From Procambarus clarkii (Eukaryota > Arthropoda > Malacostraca > Decapoda > Cambaridae), in contig NC_091227.1 in assembly GCF_040958095.1 (NCBI RefSeq), forward strand, positions 20,724,658 to 20,788,657: 64,000 nt of DNA. Direction: 5' to 3'. The first letter of the stretch is position 1; each line of letters opens with the position of its first letter. The notes beneath the pieces were generated by a model that was given only the letters and a program-made list of their open reading frames with translations, had not been told where the DNA came from and did not search any database. The position numbers and the translations under genes were made by a program. This document shows positions 12,301-21,174 of this stretch, in pieces.

Positions 12301-12815
12301 CTTAAGACATGTACTCGATTAGATTTTGCTGTAAAAAATATAGACAGGCAATATATGTGTGTAATTTAATTGTGGATGTGTGACCAAGAGGTTTTGTGTT
12401 ACTTATTATTATCATTGTGCCGATTCACACCTATTTGAATGAAAAATGTGCCATTTTTTCTTTACATAAAAAGGCGAGCATGCAGCACGAGTCGCTAAAA
12501 GAAGTGCAAGATGAGTTACATAGAGCCAACCAGGACGTGAGGGTATACCAGCGACGTGACAATGATCATGTGAGGCGTCTACAAAATGATCGAGACCAGG
12601 TATTGATTTATTGTTCACATATATATATATCCTAGTGTGTGTGTGTGTGTATATAAAGTAATTTTAGTAAAATATGCAATCGTTAGCACTGTGTAACTAA
12701 GGTTATGGTACAGGTGTCAGCCCGCAACGCTCGCCTAGCCATGGAGTTGAGTCAGATGGAGGAGAATGTCACCAAAATAAGGGATAGGCTGGAGGCTGGA
12801 TGGAGGCCACACTAA
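9274..12815 (+). CDS. Complete four-exon gene for a 257-residue coiled-coil protein, unknown family
   Basis: Exons 9274-9300, 11291-11809, 12474-12599 and 12714-12815 join in phase 0 at every junction, with GTACGT, GTGAGC and GTATTG donors and CAG or AAG acceptors. The product is 257 residues. Apart from the first nine and last six residues it is a nearly continuous charged heptad-type helix rich in Glu, Lys, Arg, Gln and Leu, with one short break near a Thr-Pro-Glu-Glu stretch (about residue 128). There is no signal peptide, membrane segment or recognisable catalytic motif. Basic and acidic residues are evenly mixed, as in cytoskeletal, centrosomal or axonemal coiled coils. I cannot place it in a named family. 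The start is chosen because 9274 is the first ATG after a GC-rich leader and leads directly to a consensus donor. Intron 1 is packed with SINE and LINE tails. Confidence 0.82.
9442..9680 (-). mobile_element. tRNA-derived SINE, family 1, full-length
   Basis: Read on the - strand, a tRNA-like head (box A near GAGCCGGTCGGCCGAGC, box B GGTTCGATCCC) is followed by the body CAATGGGCAGTTTCTTTCACC, then AGGTACCTGGGTGTTAGTCA and the tail CCCCGAAATCATCTCAAGAT. It lies in intron 1 of the coiled-coil gene. A near-identical copy in the opposite orientation is at 9981-10217. Confidence 0.88.
9981..10217 (+). mobile_element. tRNA-derived SINE, family 1, full-length
   Basis: Head AGCCGAGCGGACAGCAAGC (box A) and GGTTCGATCTCGG (box B), body as in the 9442-9680 copy, tail ATCTCAAGATAACA. 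With the previous copy it forms an inverted pair about 300 bp apart, which could fold in the pre-mRNA. Confidence 0.9.
10241..10336 (+). mobile_element. 3' tail of a CR1-like LINE
   Basis: Carries the sequence CCAGTTGATTGACAGTGGAG through CACAAGCACAACTAGGTGAG, matching the tail of the LINE remnant at 50810-51290. Confidence 0.65.
10366..10436 (-). mobile_element. 3' tail of the same CR1-like LINE, inverted
   Basis: TCACCTAGTTGTGCTTGCGG through TCAACTGTCAATTA is the complement of the 10241-10336 tail. The two tails face each other 30 bp apart. Confidence 0.65.
10450..10640 (-). mobile_element. tRNA-derived SINE, family 1
   Basis: On the - strand the copy shows box B GGGATCGATCCCCGG, AGGTACC and GGGCTGCTTCCTGG. 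A CA microsatellite adjoins the low-coordinate end. More diverged than the two copies just upstream. Confidence 0.8.
10686..10825 (+). mobile_element. tRNA-derived SINE, family 1, 5'-truncated
   Basis: Starts inside the body (CCTAGCAGTAAATAGGTACC) and runs to CCCCGAAATTATCTCAAGAT. The tRNA-like head is absent. Confidence 0.8.
11291..11809 (+). CDS. Coiled-coil gene, exon 2
   Basis: Acceptor TTTCAG at 11290, donor GTGAGC at 11810. Encodes 173 residues from DSVMKLRLEAQ to DHLEKR, the bulk of the coiled coil. The frame continues some 130 bases into the intron, but the donor matches consensus and exon 3 is in phase. Confidence 0.85.
12030..12180 (-). mobile_element. Degraded LINE/SINE tail with GCGTTTCGGGCA
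   Basis: Contains ACGCAAAGCGTTTCGGGCAT and a degraded TTTTACAAA segment like those at 59870-60135 and 62345-62455. It lies in intron 2 of the coiled-coil gene. Confidence 0.5.
12474..12599 (+). CDS. Coiled-coil gene, exon 3
   Basis: Acceptor AAAAAG at 12473, donor GTATTG at 12600. Encodes 42 residues from ASMQHESLKEVQDEL to LQNDRDQ, continuing the heptad pattern. Confidence 0.82.
12714..12815 (+). CDS. Coiled-coil gene, exon 4 (terminal)
   Basis: Acceptor TACAG at 12713, then 33 residues from VSARNARLAMELSQM to EAGWRPH and TAA at 12813-12815. The short non-helical GWRPH end closes the coiled coil. Confidence 0.82.
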   Translation: MSARNARLAMELSQMEENVTKIRDRLEAGWRPH

Positions 12816-13131
12816 GTCCCCCTAACTTACTGGAGATCCACTACGCAGGTCACATCGATTTTGAAAACTGATTTCCATTTCGGCATACATTATTATTATT
12901 TATTTTCATCCTTAACTGTCCTGATTTGTCTAGTTGTTTCTGTAGGTGATGTACGGGTTTCGTTTAAGGGGTTGTGTTAAGCTGTCTTCACCGACTCCAA
13001 AATAACAATGTTCAATTGAGCTATTGGAATGGAATGAATTGGCCTATCCCCAGATCATGAAATGTCTTATATATTATCCTTTTAAATGGTTTTCATTAGG
13101 CATTGACGTTAGAATGAAGATTCTTACTGAG

Positions 13132-13600
13132 AAAATCAGCAGGAACCATAAGGAGGATTCGAACCTATACACTGGGTATTCTTAGGCAAACGCTCTAAAC
13201 CACTACTACCACTACATTGGACAAAAGCATTGCAACCTGGGATTTAGCTGAATCCTCTAGGGGTTTCCGAGGCTTCCACTGAAGCATATCATAGTTTCGC
13301 ACAATGCCCCCCTCCATGCACTCTGGCTTGTAGTCTAGGAATTCTACCTCCTACGCATCTCTTGAAATGGACAAAGAAGCGCAAGAAGTAGAATTCCTAG
13401 ACTACAAGCTAGAGTGAATGGGCTCGTTGTGTGAAATCCTTGATAGGCTTCAGTGGAAGCCTCAGGAACCCTAGAGGATTCAGTTGAATTCCAGGATGCA
13501 ATGCTTTTGACCATGTCGTGGTGTAGTGGTTTAGAGCGTTTTTGCCTGTGAGAACCCACTCCATAGGTTCGAATCTCTCTCATGGCTCCTGTTGATTTTC
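13132..13600. repeat. Inverted pair of tRNA-derived repeats (about 220-bp arms)
   Basis: Left arm 13132-13345 and right arm 13388-13600 are reverse complements at roughly 80 percent by eye. Examples are CTTGTAGTCTAGGAATTCTA against TAGAATTCCTAGACTACAAG, and ATCCTCTAGGG against CCCTAGAGGAT. Each arm has tRNA-like promoter boxes: TGGTGTAGTGGTTTAGAGCG (box A-like) and AGGTTCGAATCTC (box B). The sequence after the right arm resembles that after 42.9 kb, so both belong to one family. Confidence 0.8.
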
Positions 13601-13650
13601 TCATTGATTCATCACGTTAATTGGATTTCTTTGTGTAATTGAAGGTTCTT

Positions 13651-14473
13651 ACATAACACCAAATTAAATCTTTATTTTTTTATGAACAATTGAGTATTTC
13701 AGTTGAAAGTTTCCTAGAACAGTGTAGTGGTATTTTTAATAAAAAAAACCAATTGGGTTAAATAAAAAACTACAGCAAATTATTCCCTTTATTAACTACG
13801 CTAAATTGCCAGTGTGTAGAAATTCCTATCATATTCAAGACTTAATGCAGCTTATATTTAGCTGTGAAAGTATTGCAATAAAAGTTCATCTTTTCAGCAA
13901 ATGTTCTAGTTTAGTCGTGTCTGGTGATTCCTTACAAGTTACAAGACAAGCATGGATCTTTTATATATATATATTTTAATAAAGTTAGATAAAAAATAAG
14001 ATTATATTATGTTTATTCATTCAATAAGGGAGCTTACGTTTATGTAAAAAAAAAATCCCTGCTTTCTACAGAATTTTAATTCGGGTTGTAATTTTAACCT
14101 AGTCATGTATTGATGTTAACAACAGGGTCTTTCGTTGGCGCGTGGTTATAACATCATCAATATTGGCGTTAATCTGTATAAAACGACTCTGGTTTATCAT
14201 TAACTATGGTTTATCATTAACTGATAAAGCAGAGTATAGACGAAAACAATACGCCAAGGATTTGCGAGGGATGCACGGGCATAGGGAGCACTGGGGCATA
14301 GAACCAACTCAAGGGCAAACACTACGAACACTCACGGCTTGGAGGAGCACGTGGAAGGAGGATGGAACACGAGAATTAATAGATTCTTTATTATGCACCC
14401 CCCATACCCATCCCGTGGGCGGTGGTAAAAGGGATACGGAGGCACATAATGGGTTCAGGAACTGAATCCCATA
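13651..14473. other. AT-rich intergenic DNA with a repeat tail
   Basis: Candidate poly(A) signals for the coiled-coil gene include AATAAA near 13877. At 14386-14425 the complement of GCCCACGGGATGGGTATGG marks the tail of a dispersed repeat that recurs on the + strand at 15206-15246 and 45508-45552. The open frame at 14142-14465 crosses this tail and is not regarded as a gene. Confidence 0.45.
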
Positions 14474-14671
14474 CCTGCCAAACACACACCGAAACTACGA
14501 CCTTGGTACAATGTTCGAACAAGTTTTAACACCTAACCAGTTATAACAACCAATATAGCAAGTTGTAACAAAGTTCTAATATGTCATAAACACGTTAAGC
14601 CAAGATGTAACAACTTTATTACAAGTTGTAACAAGCGGAAAATAGAGACAGTTACGGTTTGTGTTTCCAGG
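14474..14671 (+). mobile_element. TIR element, copy 2 of 3
   Basis: Begins CCTGCCAAACACACACCGAA and ends TTACGGTTTGTGTTTCCAGG. The ends are inverted repeats (AAACACAMACCG). TA dinucleotides sit near both ends. It aligns inverted with 60767-60968. Confidence 0.85.
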
Positions 14672-15159
14672 ATAGTTCATTTAACTAAGCAAGTGACAAT
14701 CTTTCAAAGCTAGTTACACAATTATTAATGGTATATATACATGTACATATATATACAATCATTTACACAAATACATACACACATCGATAATCTTTTTATA
14801 TCACAAGTGATTCAACAAGAAGCTCACAACAGTCACTATACAAGGCACTTTACATTTATGGTGAGACACAACTACTAGTCTTGCTCCACACTCACCCAAC
14901 TGGGCGGCAGTTTTACAGTCATGCATGCATTCATTGCCTACAGTAAGCAAATTTTGGATACTTTGCTAAGATTCCTGGTAGTACTTCATTATGAATGAAG
15001 TACTTACACATTTCTTGGACTCCATTGATTGTGTTTTCTCTGAATTTCGCGATTTTTTCACATAACATTATATAATGGCGCAAGGTATACCAGTAGTTCT
15101 GCTGACAGTTTACATTTAGTCAAGTCTACATCAGCAGATGTTACAAACTCCCAGAGGTA

Positions 15160-15250
15160 CTTGTAGCCGAGCGGTGGTAATATCCTTTCCAGTACCGCCC
15201 ACGAGATGGGTATGGGGTGCATAATGAATGAACTAAACTAAACTAAAAGG
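15160..15250 (+). mobile_element. Dispersed repeat, possibly tRNA-derived, with GCCCACGAGATGGG tail
   Basis: TTGTAGCCGAGCGGTGGTAA is box A-like, followed by GCCCACGAGATGGGTATGGG and an (AACTAA)n tail. The same tail is at 45508-45552 (+) and 14386-14425 (-). Confidence 0.55.
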
Positions 15251-15761
15251 TACAAGGAGGGAACACTGGTCCAACTTGAGAGGGCAAGCTGGATCGTAGC
15301 ACGGCGACAGGAACACTGGGGCACATGAGCAGGGAAGAGTTGAGGAATAATTTCCGCATGCAGTGGAAAGAGGGGTAAGGGAAACATAACAGTGGGAAGA
15401 ACTAAGCTAAATGGAGGAGGCAGGCTGGGGGGTCATACTAGCAACGAGGGAGGAACAACTCAGGCATCGGGAGCACTAGCCACATGAATAACTAGAACTA
15501 TTAATTAACTCAAGAAATTAAATAACACTAGAACTATTAACAAAGGGCACTTAATAAATAAAATGAATGACTCCAAAACTGAGCAACAATGAGAAATATG
15601 TGACCAGGATGCAGAGCAAACTGGCGTCGTGGAGGCTGGGAATCGTCAGTGTGCACATGGAGACTCATGGCACAGGAGAAAAAATTATGTAACTCCAGCA
15701 GCAGCCGGGAGGAACATTTCTTTACCTTAATTCTGCAGAAGTGGTGGTGGTGGGGAAATCT
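15251..15761. other. Purine-rich intergenic DNA, nothing recognised
   Basis: Contains GGAACACTGG/GGAGCACT-type words similar to 14280-14350, suggesting a degraded repeat. No coding signal. Confidence 0.4.
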
Positions 15762-15960
15762 GCATTGTCGAAATTGAAATTGAAATTAACATTGAAATAA
15801 GTTTATTGAGGTAAAATACACACAAAGGGATGAGGTAGTGCTACATAGCCTTCCCGGTTTGGTGCCTTCTATTGATAATTACTTACTATTCTCACCCCGT
15901 TCAGTACATCGTGTTAATACATACATAGACACACATCACAAGCAATAAACTTATTACCGA
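15762..15960 (-). mobile_element. LINE 3' tail with a 48-bp module in opposite orientation inside
   Basis: The - strand copy of the tail seen at 25200-25336 (AATAAACTTATTTCAAT, then TTTCAA repeats) is split between CTACCTCATCCC and GGGGTGAGAATA by about 48 bp. That insert reads on the + strand GCTACATAGCCTTCCCGGTT to TTGATAATTACTTA, which is the end of a different LINE (33830-33875, 50415-50468). Confidence 0.75.
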
Positions 15961-16185
15961 ACATTCTGAGAGATAAACATATACATTTCCTCCTTTACAC
16001 AAGTAGGACTGCATTGTCGAAGGACGTGGATGGTGTAGCAGGGGCCTGGGTGGAGGGTGGGGATGGGGGTGTCAGCAGCATAGAGATCCATGTTGGCGTG
16101 TCTGGGCTGTCCATGACAATGTAGTTTTACGCTGCTGATGTGTAGAGGTGACAATGGCTGGCGGGCAAGAGATAATGCGGGATTG

Positions 16186-16880
16186 ATGATTGATTGATGA
16201 AAATTAAGCCACCCAAGAGGTGGCACGGGCATGAGTAGCCCGTAAGTGGTAGATGTTTGGAGTGAATGTGATCTTTAGTTGTGAAAGGATATACTGTGTG
16301 CTGAGCACGCATTTAAGCTGGCACTCCTATGTGGCTGCTATTGCGGGGAGAAAGGATACTGCTTAACAGTATTTATGAGGGTGTCCAGCTGCTGGACACC
16401 TTTTTTTAACCGGAAGAGTAGCATTGTTGATGGCTTCCGGGTGGTTACTACAAGATTTAAGGACTCTTAAACGCTCTTCTAAAGTCGTTGGTTGCTTCAC
16501 ATTCCAGGAGGTAGTGGCTTTTCTGTGATTGTTTGGCAGAAGATGCATTCCCACTCTTGGTTCACTATTTTCCCAGTTGCATCTGTAACCTAGACGTAGT
16601 CTATATCTGTATGTACAAGCGAATTGCTATTTCTGTGGATTCCTTTCGGGATATTTAACCTAACTTGGGGCCTGAAGTTACCATATTGCAGAGGGCAAAC
16701 CTTCTGCTACTCTGTTGTAGATGAACTTTGTTGAGGGATTATGGAGTGCGAGTTCTTGTTGAATTTAGAATTAGCTACTCAAAGAAATTTCCACGTATCA
16801 CGGACTATAGTGAGCCCGTCAAAGTGCGAGAGGCTTACAGCCGCATAGGTAGAGGTCAGGTTGGGCGAGGTAACTAATTG
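16186..16880 (+). mobile_element. Unclassified dispersed repeat
   Basis: Starts with GATTGATGATTGATTGATGA and GCCACCCAAGAGGTGGCACG, a unit I recall from decapod repeats. It is followed by a stretch including CAGCTGCTGGACACC and GTTGATGGCTTCCGGGTGG. No intact frame is seen. Family and boundaries are unknown. Confidence 0.45.
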
Positions 16881-19800
16881 CATATAAGTAAGTGTTTTAC
16901 TTTTTCTCAAAAATCTTGTCTCTCCAACATGGTTTATATGCTGCTGATGTTATCCTGTTGCTTGTGTGGCTGACCTGGTATTTTTACCGATTTTCACTTT
17001 CCTTTGACAAGCTTCCAGCTTTCGATTCCCGTCGAGGTTACTGGAGAGATGGTGACCCCTTTGGTAAAATCAGGGAAAATTCATTTGTGAATAGAAAACT
17101 ATGTCCGCCAGACTAAATAGGAGGAAGATTTTTAACATTGTAAGAGGCTAAATTGTTGTTGAAAAGTTATCAAGTCTGGAATTGAGTAGCTTTCAGTAAA
17201 CAGTGGTGATAGACTTGTTTAGGCTATGATTATTTCACACTACTATTGAAGTGTTTTGCATGATAATAAATTACTATTGGAACATATTTGCCAGAAAGAA
17301 AAGACTAATGTCAATCCTATTGGGTCTAACCTATGTTAAACTGATGTAGAAAAGTGATCATAGCAGGGAAGTGAAGCTGTTGCTGTAGGAGTGTGTTGGG
17401 TTAAGCACCGATTCAGAAATATCAAATAAAAAGTAGACTCAAAATTATAGCCATGAGCGTGTTCTGGTGGAAAATTTTGTTTTCTTTAGTAGCTTAATTC
17501 TGACGAGATAAATCAGGCAGTTCACAAGAAAAAATGGCCTGCAAAATGGCAAGCACAGTACCATATATGCTGTACAAAATTTAATAATGCTCCGATATGA
17601 GTGAGTTATAAATACTTAATCCACCAGTATAGCTGTTCATTCAAAACAGACACTAGGTTTAATTTGGCAGCAGCAACAATTGCCTACCAGTCTTATGCAA
17701 GTATTAATCAAATGACCCTGAAATGCCATGAGCGAAGGATTCACACACAAATTCCCTTTCTCCGTTCTTAACAGGCTTTTATATTTTTCCACCTTTGTAC
17801 AATAACATTTTAAAATATGTTTTTTCATTAATATTACTCAATGTACATTATGGAATGTACCTGAATTTTGGTTGAACCAAGAACTTGTGAAAATAAAACT
17901 ATGGATTAATTATAAATTTATTATCTGATTAGCAGGCATAACTGAGCAATAATTAGTAAAAGGTATTGGGTGGAATGCTAATATGATAATGATGCCAATA
18001 CTGTAACTGGTATCAAACCCATCATCATCTGATATTTTCAGTACAGAAATACAAACATGATGTCTACACAACATTAACCACTATTGAATGAAGTTTCACA
18101 AATAAACATTTCAGAAGCCTTGCATGATAAATTTATAAATTAAGTCGCTGCACTTTTGATTTAATATGCCAACAAATTGAGCAATACTTCATTTTTCCCT
18201 CCTAAACAATTCCTATCGATTTCATCTCATTGAAGAAATGATATGAAACATCTGCAAAAATTACAAACAACAACAATGTTTAGCAGGCTAACCCATTACT
18301 GAAAAGTAGTGGGACATGTGGAAAAAAAGTATCCAACACTTTCTACTTTCCTACTAGTGATAGAAAGTAATGTAGAACAATGACAGTTCTACATGTATAC
18401 AACAGTACAGCACCATCTAATAAACCGTACAGTACTTTTAACGATCTTCAGTTACTCACTTGGAACCAAAACAGTGCTTAACATTATTATATGAATAATG
18501 GCAATTATATCTTCCAGGGAGAATTGTAATACTGTATACAACAGTTAGAATATGGAAAGCATTCTCTTCAACTGTACCATTTTATTATAATTATTGTGGT
18601 GATGCACAACTTCAATAGTGCAAGCCATCCAAAGTAACAAAAGTTACCTTGGATGACTTAAATTTTTGCATTTATACTGCCTTTATGAAATAAAACATGC
18701 TTTGTTTACTCCATGGTCCAATGTTAATTTGTCAAGTTATATTAATCTTATCTTGTTACAATTACCCAATGTTGCTTTATTCCACTACAGTAAGTACACA
18801 AAGTCAAACAGTTGTAAATACATATTACATCTTTGGTTTATGATCAGCTGAAAAATTGAGCATCAACATCAAGTCATTAAAAAATAAGACAACTTATTTG
18901 CGTTAAAGTTACGTTTAATAATATTTCATGTCCAATAATTTTCCTCAATTTTAACTTCAATACGAAACTAAATCCAATAATGCCTATATTATTCAGTTAT
19001 CTTTTAGTACATTGTACATATTAATCTGTAAAAGTTATACTGTATTTTAAAATTTTGTCTTAAGTCTAATTCAACATAATCTGATACAGTACAGTACTTG
19101 GTTCTATGCTCTTTATTTGCTCTAGTAAGTAAATATTAATTGATCTACAGAATACGTGCTATATACATCACGTGACAGTGGAAGAAGTGAGGCCATATTT
19201 TTAGCTATCCTTCCGATAGGTTTATTTTCTGGAACAGATGAATTGGCTCCAAATGTGTACACACACACAGCCGAAAGGGGAGGAGGAACTTAACTCGTGT
19301 GCATGTGTGTGTAAAAGGTCTTGCATTAAAGATGCAGATAAAACACCCATTCTAAGGAAGACAAATTCCCAAGGATGGTTAAAAGGTCCTGGGACAATAT
19401 AAAATATAGCGAGTTCAGAAGTGGTCTTTTATTGGTCAAATGCATTGAATATTCATGTGTTGCGTGCGTGTGTACACATGAAAAATCCAACTATGCTTTC
19501 TCTTCTGGAAAATATAGCCTCTTGGTTGAATCTGGTATGATAATATAATTTGTTGAACACTGAATTTATTAGCTTCTTGCTAACCGAAGGATATTCTTAC
19601 CAATCCAACTCAAATGTGTTACAATACATTTTAAGCTAATATAATGAAAAGAGGAACTTTTCTAGCACTTCTTACTCATTACATTATATCGTACATTTTA
19701 TCACATCTTTTATACTTTAAGGGGTCTCTTAAGATATTTCTTCATCTTGTTATATATATTTGATCTCATTTTCACTTTGGCACTGAAACAGTAATAAAAT

Positions 19801-21045
19801 AAAGAATTTTATCACTAGAGTCCAAGTTTTTTGGGAAAACAATAGCGAGCTTACCGTAATGCTGACCATTGACACTAGAAAAATGCTTTCCAAAAATATT
19901 GGCAGCAGAAAAACATTAAGGTATAACAAACCACAATGTAAAATTAAATAGTAATAAAACTTGGATATCAAATGTATAGAAAGCTTGACATCCAAAACAA
20001 TTAACAACTCACTCTCTCTCTGCTTTGTATTAATAGTTAATAATGCTGAATTTACTTCAACATTCAGTACTCTAATAAATAAAAATATTCAAGTGATTTG
20101 CTTTTAATGAAAGATGTACTTCCCCCACATCTTAATAACACACCAACATTAGTATAATCTTAAATTGTCCCTAGGTATTTCACCAACATACAGGGATGGG
20201 CATTCAGGTTATAGAAAACTTCCCTTAAATAAATACCATAGTATTTGATGTGCCATCAGCACAGTACCGAGAAATTCAGGAATATATATATACTGCTTTT
20301 TTCACAGTAATATTAGTGGTCTTTGAACAATATATACCAGTTTTATATTACAAATATAATATTTAAGGGATTTATGGAGTGCATGTGTGAGTAATTCTAA
20401 TATACAATACAAACAAGTGTTACGGTGCCTAGTTGATGTGATAATTTGTCTTAAAGTTAAGATGAAATAGGCATTTCTGACGCAGAAAATGTGGCATTTA
20501 AGTTACATACCAATACCTGCATCAAAGAGCAGTACAGTATTTTCAGACCAGAAGGGTAATACATTAGTGCTATTTATACAGAATTGGTAACCTTCCTATG
20601 TCTGTCTAATCCATTGTAATTTGTTTTATTCCATAGTTCTGATATATTTCCTCAACATTTACCTACATTACTAATAAAACAGCACATAATACCCGTTGAC
20701 TACCATCTTCTTGAATCTTAATAATTGGTATAGTTGAAATAGTAAGCACATTTCTCCTAAGTTTGTACAACAGAGATATGCACTTTTTAGCCACTGTCAA
20801 AGTCCTCTTTACAAAAAAAATAATAAAATGTCTAAGCAAGGTTTTGCAAGGAACTTCATGTTTAACATCATTAATGCAAATAGGCTTTGCTGGAAGAGGT
20901 AGACAATGCTATTCCTTTACAAATGCAAAGCTAGAACCATATCTGAAGACTTTAACGATGTGTCACAGTCGAGTATTTCAATAGGTAAATTGGTTAACTC
21001 TCAATTAAGAAATATTCTATATTTAGCTACCTATTTACATTTATG
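16881..21045 (-). other. Long AT-rich region, possible 3' UTR of the SH3 gene
   Basis: About 4 kb with no recognised repeats and no credible exon on either strand. It lies directly downstream of the SH3 gene's stop codon at 21046. Several TTTATT words (AATAAA on the - strand) occur, for example near 20620, 18776 and 17910, so the 3' end cannot be fixed. ACAGTACT/TACTGTAC words are frequent. An unusually long UTR is one explanation; ordinary intergenic DNA is the other. Confidence 0.3.
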
Positions 21046-21174
21046 TCACATCTGTGGAAGATTGGGAGGTATTCTATCAACAAAGTTTCCTGGAAATTGA
21101 CCATATTTCCCATTGCACTGACCATACAGCCATTGATCATTCAGGCGCCCAATCACATGGACCTCACTGCCCTC
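21046..21174 (-). CDS. SH3 gene, exon 8 (terminal, second half of SH3-2)
   Basis: Acceptor TTCACAG, 42 residues from EGSEVHVIGRLND to IPPNLPQM, then TGA at 21048-21046. The WLYG and FPGNFV motifs complete the SH3 fold. Confidence 0.9.
   Translation of the reverse strand, partial: EGSEVHVIGRLNDQWLYGQCNGKYGQFPGNFVDRIPPNLPQM

Noticed and set aside
14142-14465. 107-residue open frame as a host gene
   Set aside because: Its second half overlaps a dispersed repeat tail and it has no splice signals or domain.
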